A stretch of 64,000 nt of DNA, taken from assembly GCA_013076295.1 (NCBI GenBank), contig RQOL01000818.1, positions 58,375-122,374 on the forward strand, written 5' to 3'. The notes under the pieces are model-generated. The model was not told where the DNA came from. It saw only the letters and a list, made by a program, of their open reading frames with translations, and did no database searches. The position numbers were made by a program, and so were the translations under genes. This stretch comes from Sanderia malayensis (taxonomy: Eukaryota; Cnidaria; Scyphozoa; Semaeostomeae; Pelagiidae). Each line of letters begins with the position of its first letter. Positions within the stretch are counted from its first letter, which is position 1. Below, one piece after another: positions 52,821-64,000 of this stretch.

Positions 52821-55800
52821 ATGTGAGCCTCATTTTGGATGCAATTGTCACTTTCATTCTCGATGAATAATTCATCGTAAAATTCATCCTTATTGTCCAC
52901 CACAGATTCGACACAGTTAGTAGCTTCATTGTTAATGTCAATCTCATCGTGATATTGAACTTCATTGTCGTCCACATACTCGATGCAGCTGTTAGTTTCA
53001 TTGTTAATGTCAATCTCATTGTAATAATCATCTTCATTGTCCCCCACAAACACGACGCAGTTGTCATTATCTTCCTCAATGCCACATTCATCTTATTATT
53101 TTTGCAATTCGATGTCAGCCTCAATTTGGATGCAATTGTCACTTTCATTCTCGATGACATATTCATCGTAAAATTCATCTTCATTGTCGTCCACAAACAC
53201 GACGCAGTTGTCATAATCTTCCTCAATGCCATATTCATCTTATTATTTTTGCAATTCGATGTCAGCCTCATTTTGGATGCAATTGTCACTTTCATTCTCG
53301 ATGAATAATTCATCGTAAAATTCAACTTCATTGTGCACCACAGATTCGCCACAGTTAGTAGCTCCCTTGTTAATGTCAATCTCATCGTGATATTGAACTT
53401 CATTGTCGTCCACATACTCGATGCAGCTGTTAGTTTCATTGTTAATGTCAATCTCATCGTAATATTCATCTTCATTGTCCTCCACAATCACGACGCAGTT
53501 GTCATTATCTTTCTCAATGCCACATTCATCTTATTATCTTTGCAATTCGATGTCAGCATCTTTCTGGATGCAATTGTCATTTTCATTCTCGATGACATAG
53601 TCATCGTATAATTCATCTTCATTGTCATCCACAAACACGACGCAGTTGTCATTATCTTCCTCAATGCCATATTCATCTCGTTATTTTGCAATTCGATGTC
53701 AGCCTCATTTTGGATGCAATTGTCATTTTCATTCTCGATGACATATTCATCGCAAAATTCACCTTCATTGTCCTCCACACACACGACGCAGTTGTCATTA
53801 TCTTCCTCAATGCCATATTCATCTTATTATTTTTGCAATTCGATGTCAGCCTCATTTTGGATGCGATTGTCACTTTCATTCTCGATGACATATTCATCGC
53901 AAAATTCACCTTCATTGTCCTCCACACACACGACGCAGTTGTCATTATCTTCCTCAATGCCATATTCATCTTATTATTTTTGCAATTCGATGTCAGCCTC
54001 ATTTTGGATGCGATTGTCACTTTCATTCTCGATGACATATTCATCGCAGAATTCATCTTCATTGTCCTCCACACACACGACGCAGTTGTCGTTATCTTCC
54101 TCAATGCCATATTCATCTTATTATTTTTGCAATTCGATGTCAGCCTCATTTTGGATGCAATTGTCACTTTCATTCTCGATGACATATTCATCGTGAAATT
54201 CATCTTCATTGTCCTCCACAAACACGACGCAGTTGTCATTATCTTCCTCAATGCCATATTCATCTCATTAATTTTGCAATTCGATGTCAGCCTCATTTTG
54301 GATGCAATTGTCACTTTCATTCTCGATGACATATTCATCGAAAAAATCATCTTCATTGTCCACCACAGATTCGACACAGTTATTAGCTTCATTGTTAATG
54401 TCAATCTCATCGTCATATTGAACTTCATTGTCGTCCACATACTCGATGCAGCTGTTAGTTTCATTGTTAATGTCAATCTCATCGTAATAATCATCTTCAT
54501 TGTCCCCACAAACACGACGCAGTTGTCATTATCTTCCTCAATGCCACATTCATCTTATTATTTTTGCAATTCGATGTCAGCCTCAATTTGGATGCAATTG
54601 TCACTTTCATTCTCGATGACATATTCATCGTAAAATTCATCTTCATTGTCGTCCACAAACACGATGCAGTTGTCATTATCTTCCTCAATGCCATATTCAT
54701 CTTATTATTTTTGCAATTCGATGTCAGCCTCATTTTGGATGCAATTGTCACTTTCATTCTCGATGAATAATTCATCGTAAAATTCAACTTCATTGTACAC
54801 CACAGATTCGCCACAGTTAGTAGCTCCCTTGTTAATGTCAATCTCATCGTGATATTGAACTTCATTGTCGTCCACATACTCGATGCAGCTGTTAGTTTCA
54901 TTGTTAATGTCAATTTCATCGTAATATTCATCTTCATTGTCCTCCACAATCACGACGCAGTTGTCATTATCTTCCTCAATGCCACATTCATCTTATTATC
55001 TTTGCAATTCGATGTCAGCATCTTTCTGGATGCAATTGTCATTTTCATTCTCGATGACATAGTCATCGTATAATTCATCTTCATTGTCATCCACAAACAC
55101 GACGCAGTTGTCATTATCTTCCTCAATGCCATATTCATCTCGTTATTTTTGCAATTCGATGTCAGCCTCATTTTGGATGCGATTGTCATTTTCATTCTCG
55201 ATGACATATTCATCGCAAAATTCACCTTCATTGTCCTCCACACACACGACGCAGTTGTCATTATCTTCCTCAATGCCATATTCATCTTATTATTTTTGCA
55301 ATTCGATGTCAGCCTCATTTTGGATGCGATTGTCACTTTCATTCTCGATGACATATTCATCGCAAAATTCACCTTCATTGTCCTCCACACACACGATGCA
55401 GTTGTCATTATCTTCCTCAATGCCATATTCATCTTATTATTTTTGCAATTCGATGTCAGCCTCATTTTGGATGCGATTGTCACTTTCATTCTCGATGACA
55501 TATTCATCGCAGAATTCATTTCATTGTCCTCCACACACACGACGCAGTTGTCGTTATCTTCCTCAATGCCATATTCATCTTATTATTTTTGCAATTCGAT
55601 GTCAGCCTCATTTTGGATGCAATTGTCACTTTCATTCTCGATGACATATTCATCGTGAAATTCATCTTCATTGTCCTCCACAAACACGACGCAGTTGTCA
55701 TTATCTTCCTCAATGCCATATTCATCTCATTAATTTTGCAATTCGATGTCAGCCTCATTTTGGATGCAATTGTCACTTTCATTCTCGATGACATATTCAT

Positions 55801-57195
55801 CGAAAAAATCATCTTCATTGTCCACCACAGATTCGACACAGTTATTAGCTTCATTGTTAATGTCAATCTCATCGTCATATTGAACTTCATTGTCGTCCAC
55901 ATACTCGATGCAGCTGTTAGTTTCATTGTTAATGTCAATCTCATCGCAATATTCATCTTCATTGTCCTCCACAAACACGACGCAGTTGTCATTATCTTCC
56001 TCCATGCCATATTCATCTCATTAAGTTTGCAATTCGATGTCAGCCTCATTTTCGATGCAATTGTCACTTTGATTCTCGATGACATATTCATCGAAAAAAT
56101 CATCCTCATTGTCCACCACAGATTCGACACAGTTATTAGCTTCATTGTTAATGTCAATCTCATCGTGATATTGAACTTCATTGTCGTCCACATACTCGAT
56201 GCAGCTGTTAGTTTCATTGTTAATGTCAATCTCATCGTAATATTCTCTTCATTGTCCTCCACAAACACGACGCAGTTGTCATTATGTTCCTCAATGCCAT
56301 ATTCATCTTATTATTTTTGCAATTCGATGTCAGCCTCATTTTGGATGCGATTGTCACTTTCTTTCTCGATGACATATTCATCGTGAAATTCATCTTCATT
56401 GTCCTCCACAAACACGACGCAGTTGTCATTATCTTCCTCAATGCCATATTCATCTTAATATTTTTGCATTTCGATGTCAGCCTCATTTTGGATGCAATTG
56501 TCAGTTTCATTCTCGATGACATATTTATCTTGAAATTCATCTTCATTGTCCTCCACAAACACGACGCAGTTTTCATTATCTTCCTCAATGCGATATTCAT
56601 CTTATTATTTTTGCAATTCGATGTCAGCCTCATTTTGGATGCAATTGTCACTTTCATTCTCGATGAATAATTCATCGTAAAATTCAACTTCATTGTGCAC
56701 CACAGATTCGCCACAGTTAGTAGCTCCCTTGTTAATGTCAATCTCATCGTGATATTGAACTTCATTGTCGTCCACATACTCGATGCAGCTGTTCGTTTCA
56801 TTGTTAATGCCAATCTCATCGTAATATTCATCTTCATTGTCCTCCACAATCACGACGCAGTTGTCATTATCTTCCTCAATGCCACATTCATCTTATTATC
56901 TTTGCAATTCGATGTCAGCATCTTTTTGGATGCAATTGTCATTTTTATTCTCGATGACATATTCATCGTGAAATTCATTTTCATTGTCCTCCACAAACAC
57001 GACGCAGTTGTCATTACCTTCCTCAATGCCACATTCATCTTATTATCTTTGCAATTCGATGTCAGCATCTTCTTGGATGCAATTGTCATTTTCATTCTCG
57101 ATGACATAGTCATCTTATAATTCATCTTCATTGTCATCCACAAACACGACGCAGTTGTCATTATCTTCCTCAATGCCATATTCATCTTATTATTT

Positions 57196-57784
57196 TTGCA
57201 ATTCGATGTGAGCCTCATTTTGGATGCAATTGTCACTTTCATTCTCGAAGACATATTCATCGTAAAATTCATCTTCATTGTCATCCACAAACACGACGCA
57301 GTTGTCATTATCTTCCTCAATGCCATATTCATCTTATTATTTTTGCAATTCAATGTGAGCCTCATTTTGGATGCAATTGTCACTTTCATTCTCGAAGACA
57401 TATTCATCGTAAAATTCATCTTCATTGTCCTCCACACACACGACGCAGTTGTCATTATCTTCCTCAATGCGATATTCATCTTATTATTTTTGCAATTCGA
57501 TGTCAGCCTCATTTTGGATGCAATTGTCACTTTCATTCTCGAAGACATATTCATCGTAAAATTCATCTTCATTGTCATCCACAAACACGACGCAGTTGTC
57601 ATTATCTTCCTCAATGCCATATTCATCTTATTATTTTTGCAATTCGATGTGAGCCTCATTTTGGATGCAATTGTCACTTTCATTCTCGAAGACATATTCA
57701 TCGTAAAATTCATCTTCATTGTCCTCCACACACACGACGCAGTTGTCATTATCTTCCTCAATGCGATATTCATCTTATTATTTT
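57196..57784. repeat. Two tandem copies of a 294-bp double unit
   Basis: Here A+B units alternate between two subtypes, one with a CATCCACAAACACG linker and one with a CTCCACACACACG linker, both carrying the GAAGACATA variant. The alternating pair (294 bp) is repeated twice in a row, showing that amplification can act on pairs of units as well as on C+D-bearing blocks. Confidence 0.75.
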
Positions 57785-60700
57785 TGCAATTCGATGTCAG
57801 CCTCATTTTGGATGCAATTGTCACTTTCATTCTCGATGAATAATTCATCGTAAAATTCAACTTCATTGTGCACCACAGATTCGCCACAGTTAGTAGCTCC
57901 CTTGTTAATGTCAATCTCATCGTGATATTGAACTTCATTGTCGTCCACATACTCGATGCAGCTGTTAGTTTCATTGTTAATGCCAATCTCATCGTAATAT
58001 TCATCTTCATTGTCCCCCACAAACACGACGCCGTTGTCATTATCTTCCTCAATGCCACATTCATCTTATTATTTTTGCAATTCGATGTCAGCCTCAGTTT
58101 AGATGCAATTGTCACTTTCATTCTCGATGACATATTCATCGTAAATTTCATCTTCATTGTCCTCCACAAACCCGACGCAGTTGTCATTATCTTCCTCAAT
58201 GCCATATTCATCTTACTATTTTTGCAATTCGATGTCAGCCTGATATTGGATGCGATTGTCACTTTCATTCTCGAAGACATATTCATCGTAAAATTCATCT
58301 TCATTGTCCTCCACACACACGACGCAGTTGTCATTATCTTCCTCAATGCCATATTCATCTTATTATTTTTGCATTTCGATGTCAGCCTCTATATGGATGC
58401 AATTGTCATTTTCATTCTCGAGGACATATTTATCGCGAAATTCATCTTCATTGTCATTCACAAACACGACGCAGTTGTCATTATCTTCCTCAATGCGATA
58501 TTCATCTTATTATTTTTGCAATTCGATGTCAGCCTCATTTTGGATGCAATTGTCACTTTCATTCTCGATGAATAATTCATCGTAAAATTCAACTTCATTG
58601 TGCACCACAGATTCGCCACAGTTAGTAGCTCCCTTGTTAATGTCAATCTCATCGTGATATTGAACTTCATTGTCGTCCACATACTCGATGCAGCTGTTAG
58701 TTTCATTGTTAATGCCAATCTCATCGTAATATTCATCTTCATTGTCCCCCACAAACACGACGCCGTTGTCATTATCTTCCTCAATGCCACATTCATCTTA
58801 TTATTTTTGCAATTCGATGTCAGCCTCAGTTTAGATGCAATTGTCACTTTCATTCTCGATGACATATTCATCGTAAATTTCATCTTCATTGTCCTCCACA
58901 AACCCGACGCAGTTGTCATTATCTTCCTCAATGCCATATTCATCTTACTATTTTTGCAATTCGATGTCAGCCTGATTTTGGATGCGATTGTCACTTTCAT
59001 TCTCGATGACATATTCGTCGCAAAATTCATCTTCATTGTCCTCCACAAACACGACGCAGTTGTCATTATCTTCCTCAGTGCCATATTCATCTTATTATCT
59101 TCGCTATTCGATGTCAGCCTCTTTTTGGGTGCTATTGTCACTTTCATTCTCGATGACATATTCATCGTGAAATTCATTTTCATTGTCCTCCACAAACACG
59201 ACGCAGTTGTCATTATCTTCCTGAATGCCATATTCATCTTATTATTTTTGCAATTCGATGTCAGCCTCATTTTGGATGCGATTGTCACTTTCATTCTCGA
59301 TGACATATTCATCGTGAAATTCATCTTCATTGTCCTCCACAAACACGACGCAGTTGTCATTATCTTCCTCAATGCCATATTCATCTTAATATTTTTGCAT
59401 TTCGATGTCAGCCTCATTTTGGATGCAATTGTCATTTTCATTCTCGATGACATATTTATCTTGAAATTAATCTTCATTGTCCTCCACAAACACGACGCAG
59501 TTGTCATTATCTTCCTCAATGCCATATTCATCTTATTATTTTTGCAATTCGATGTCAGCCTCATTTTGGATGCGATTGTCATTTCATTCTCCGATGACAT
59601 ATTCATCGCAGAATTCATCTTCATTGTCCTCCACACACACGACGCAGTTGTCGTTATCTTCCTCAATGCCATATTCATCTTATTATTTTTGCAATTCGAT
59701 GTCAGCCTCATTTTGGATGCAATTGTCACTTTCATTCTCGATGACATATTCATCGTGAAAGTCATCTTCATTGTCCTCCACAAACACGACGCAGTTGTCA
59801 TTATCTTCCTCAATGCCATATTCATCTCATTAATTTTGCAATTCGATGTCAGCCTCATTTTGGATGCAATTGTCACTTTCATTCTCGATGACATATTCAT
59901 CGAAAAAATCATCTCATTGTCCACCACAGATTCGACACAGTTGTTAGCTTCATTGTTAATGTCAATCTCATCGTCATATGAACTTCATTGTCGTCCACAT
60001 ACTCGATGCAGCTGTTAGTTTCATTGTTAATGTCAATCTCATCGCAATATTCATCTTCATTGTCCTCCACAAACACGACGCAGTTGTCATTATTTTCCTC
60101 CATGCCATATTCATCTCATTAATTTTGCAATTCGATGTCAGCCTCATTTTGGATGCAATTGTCACTTTGATTCTCGATGACATATTCATCGAAAAAATCA
60201 TCTTCATTGTCCACCACAGATTCGACACAGTTATTAGCTTCATTGTTAATGTCAATCTCATCGTGATATTGAACTTCATTGTCGTCCACATACTCGATGC
60301 AGCTGTTAGTTTCATTGTTAATGTCAATCTCATCGTAATATTCATCTTCATTGTCCTCCACAAACACGACGCAGTTGTCATTATGTTCCTCAATGCCATA
60401 TTCATCTTATTATTTTTGCAATTCGATGTCAGCCTCATTTTGGATGCGATTGTCACTTTCATTCTCGATGACATATTCATCGTGGAAATCATCTTCATTG
60501 TCCTCCACAAACACGACGCAGTTGTCATTATTTCCTCAATGCCATATTCATCTTAATATTTTTGCATTTCGATGTCAGCCTCATTTTGGATGCAATTTCA
60601 GTTTCATTCTCGATGACATATTTATCTGAAATTCATCTTCATTGTCCTCCACAAACACGACGCAGTTTTCATTATCTTCTTCAATGCCATATTCATCTTA

Positions 60701-63700
60701 TTAGTTTTGCAATTCGATGTGAGCCTCATTTTGGATGCAATTGTCACTTTCATTCTCGATGACATATTCATCGTAATATTCATCTTCATCGTCCTCCACA
60801 AACACGACGCAGTTGTCATCATCTTCCTCAGTGCCATATTCATCTTATTATCTTCGCTATTCGATGTCAGCCTCTTTTTGGATGCAATTCTCACTTTCAT
60901 TCTCGATGACATATTCATCGTGAAATTCATTTTCATTGTCCTCCACAATTACGACGCAGTTGTCATTATCTTCCTGAATGCCATATTCATCTCATTATTT
61001 TTGCATTTCGATGTCAGCCTCATTTTGGATGCAATTGTCAATTTCATTCTCGAGGACATATTTATCGTGAAATTCATCTTCATTGTCCTCCACAAACACG
61101 ACGCAGTTTTCATTATCTTCCTCAATGCCATATTCATCTTATTAGTTTTTGCAATTCGATGTGAGCCTCATTTTGGATGCAATTGTCACTTTCATTCTCG
61201 ATGAATAATTCATCGTAAAATTCATCCTCATTGTCCACCACAGATTCGACACAGTTAGTAGCTTCATTGTTAATGTCAATCTCATCGTGATATTGAACTT
61301 CATTGTCGTCCACATACTCGATGCAGCTGTTAGTTTCATTGTTAATGTCAATCTCATCGTAATATTCATCTTCATTGTCCCCCACAAACACGACGCAGTT
61401 GTCATTATCTTCCTCAATGCCACATTCATCTTATTATTTTTGCAATTCGATGTCAGCCTCAATTTGGATGCAATTGTCACTTTCATTCTCGATGACCTAT
61501 TCATCGTAAAATTCATCTTCATTGTCGTCCACAAACACGACGCAGTTGTCATTATCTTCCTCAATGCCATATTCATCTTATTATTTTTGCAATTCGATGT
61601 CAGCCTCATTTTGGATGCAATTGTCACTTTCATTCTCGATGAATAATTCATCGTAAAATTCAACTTCATTGTGCACCACAGATTCGCCACAGTTAGTAGC
61701 TCCCTTGTTAATGTCAATCTCATCGTGATATTGAACTTCATTGTCGTCCACATACTCGATGCAGCTGTTAGTTTCATTGTTAATGTCAATCTCATCGCAA
61801 TATTCATCTTCATCGTCCTCCACAAACACGACGCAGTTGTCATCATCTTCCTCAGTGCCATATTCATCTTATTATCTTCGCTATTCGATGTCAGCCTCTT
61901 TTTGGATGCAATTCTCACTTTCATTCTCGATGACATATTCATCGTGAAATTCATTTTCATTGTCATCCACAATTACGACGCAGTTGTCATTATCTTCCTG
62001 AATGCCATATTCATCTCATTATTTTTGCATTTCGATGTCAGCCTCATTTTGGATGCAATTGTCAATTTCATTCTCGAGGACATATTTATCGTGAAATTCA
62101 TCTTCATTGTCCTCCACAAACACGACGCAGTTGTCATTACCTTCCTCAATGCCATATTCATCTCGTTATTTTTGCAATTCGATGTCAGCCTCATTTTGGA
62201 TGCAATTGTCATTTTCATTCTCGATGACATATTCATCGCAAAATTCACCTTCATTGTCCTCCACACACACGACGCAGTTGTCATTATCTTCCTCAATGCC
62301 ATATTCATCTTATTATTTTTGCAATTCGATGTCAGCCTCATTTTGGATGCGATTGTCACTTTCATTCTCGATGACATATTCATCGCAAAATTCACCTTCA
62401 TTGTCCTCCACACACACGACGCAGTTGTCATTATCTTCCTCAATGCCATATTCATCTTATTATTTTTGCAATTCGATGTCAGCCTCATTTTGGATGCGAT
62501 TGTCACTTTCATTCTCGATGACATATTCATCGCAGAATTCATCTTCATTGTCCTCCACACACACGACGCAGTTGTCGTTATCTTCCTCAATGCCATATTC
62601 ATCTTATTATTTTTGCAATTCGATGTCAGCCTCATTTTGGATGCAATTGTCACTTTCATTCTCGATGACATATTCATCGTGAAATCATCTTCATTGTCCA
62701 CCACAGATTCGACACAGTTATTAGCTTCATTGTTAATGTCAATCTCATCGTCATATTGAACTTCATTGTCGTCCACATACTCGATGCAGCTGTTAGTTTC
62801 ATTGTTACTGTCAATCTCATCGCAATATTCATCTTCATTGTCCTCCACAAACACGACGCAGTTGTCATTATCTTCCTCCATGCCATATTCATCTTATTAT
62901 TTTTGCAATTCGATGTGAGCCTCATTTTGGATGCAATTGTCACTTTCATTCTCGATGTCATATTCATCGTAAAATTCATCTTCATTGTCCTCCACAAACA
63001 CGACGCAGTTGTCATTATCTTCCTCAATGCCATATTCATCTTATTATTTTTGCATTTCGATGTCAGCCTCATTTTGGATGCAATTGTCATTTTCATTCTC
63101 GATGACATATTTATCGTGAAATTCATCTTCATTGTTCTCCACAAACACGACGCAGTTTTCATTATCTTCCTCAATGCCATATTCATCTTATTAGTTTTTG
63201 CAATTCGATGTGAGCCTCATTTTGGATGCAATTGTCACTTTCATTCTCGATGACATATTCATCGTGAAATTCATCTTCATTGTCCTCCACAAACACGACG
63301 CAGTTGTCATTATCTTCCTCAATCCCATATTCATCTCATTAATTTTGCAATTCGATGTCAGCCTCATTTTGGATGCAATTGTCACTTTCATTCTCGATGA
63401 CATATTCATCGAAAAAATCATCTTCATTGTCCACCACAGATTCGACACAGTTATTAGCTTCATTGTTAATGTCAATCTCATCGTGATATTGAACTTCATT
63501 GTCGTCCACATACTCGATGCAGCTGTTAGTTTCATTGTTAATGTCAATCTCATCGCAATATTCATCTTCATTGTCCTCCACAAACACGACGCAGTTGTCA
63601 TTATCTTCCTCCATGCCATATTCATCTTATTATTTTTGCAATTCGATGTGAGCCTCATTTTGGATGCAATTGTCACTTTCATTCTCGATGTCATATTCAT

Positions 63701-64000
63701 CGTAAAATTCATCTTCATTGTCCTCCACAAACACGACGCAGTTGTCCTTATCTTCCTTAATGCCATATTCATCATATTATTTTTGCATTTCTATGTCAGC
63801 CTCATTTTGGATGCAATTGTCATTTTCATTCTCGATGACATATTTATCGTGAAATTCATCTTCATTGTCCTCCACAAACACGACGCAGTTGTCATTATCT
63901 TCCTCAATGCCATATTCATCTCGTAATTTTTGCAATTCGATGTCAGCCTCATTTTGGATGCGATTGTCACTTTCATTCTCGATGACATAGTCATCGCAAA

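Larger units (their letters stand above)
7737..64000. repeat. Satellite array with higher-order structure, over 56 kb, runs off the window
   Basis: The whole stretch consists of 72-75 bp modules. On the minus strand the main types are: A (72 bp, FVEDNEDEFYDEYVIENES...DNCIQ), B (75 bp, NEADIELQK, two stops, DEYGIEEDNDNC), C (72 bp, NEDEYYDEIDINNETNSC) and D (72 bp, DDNEVQYHDEIDINNEATNC). A+B makes the common 147-bp unit. C+D (144 bp) is inserted before an A+B pair to give 291 bp. Successive C+D blocks are spaced 291 + n x 147 bp, for example 438 (8972 to 9410), 732 (9410 to 10142), 585 (11747 to 12332) and 1026 (13208 to 14234). No unique insert was seen. The plus strand is T-rich and the minus strand purine-rich. 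No acidic-frame run exceeds about 96 codons, so as a whole it is treated as non-coding satellite. Confidence 0.93.

Noticed and set aside
7737..64000. CRISPR-like array
   Set aside because: There are no constant repeats separated by unique spacers; all parts belong to one repeat family, and the setting is eukaryotic.
7737..64000. Centromeric satellite
   Set aside because: Size and layering would allow it, but no CENP-B-like box was seen and a single window cannot show chromosomal position.

Overview
The window looks like nuclear DNA of an invertebrate animal, though the lineage cannot be fixed. The support is spliced genes with GT-AG introns, a NUDT6-type Nudix gene, a TA-flanked MITE of Tc1/mariner style, AT-rich DNA, and no bacterial features. 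It has two parts: about 7.4 kb of unique DNA on the left and about 56.3 kb of tandem repeat that runs off the right edge.

Left part. On the minus strand, six exons spelling a NUDT6-like mitochondrial-type Nudix hydrolase can be followed from 2199 down to 190. They carry single-base losses, one in-frame TAA and one phase clash, so as written the gene is broken. A 571-bp MITE sits in its fourth intron. The matching C-terminal exon (3517-3902, minus), with three more single-base losses, lies upstream of exon 1, so the gene is either rearranged or a partial duplicate. On the plus strand, 4318-7442 holds a five-exon gene for a roughly 650-residue, lysine-rich, probably nuclear protein that I do not recognise. 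A CRE palindrome and two opposed CCAAT boxes lie just upstream of it.

Right part. From about 7737 to 64000 everything is one satellite with higher-order structure. The basic module is 72-75 bp. Two modules (A, 72; B, 75) form a 147-bp unit, and a two-module block (C+D, 144 bp) is inserted at intervals, giving spacings of 291 + n x 147 bp (438, 585, 732, 879, 1026). Read on the minus strand, each module is a 24-25 residue Asp/Glu/Asn/Tyr-rich peptide with one Cys. The B module nearly always carries two adjacent stops, and some B modules are one base longer. Two other frames stay open for hundreds of codons only because of codon composition. At the left edge the most diverged modules end in a stop, with AATAAA 33 bases further on, which suggests the satellite grew out of the 3' end of a minus-strand acidic repeat-protein gene.

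Within the array, kilobase blocks recur almost unchanged at offsets of 1464, 2190, 2933, 6152, about 40282 and 42910 bp. About 48.75-52.82 kb is crowded with one-base losses and gains, and is probably poor consensus or an unhomogenised copy. I found no RNA gene, CRISPR array or other inserted element in the array.
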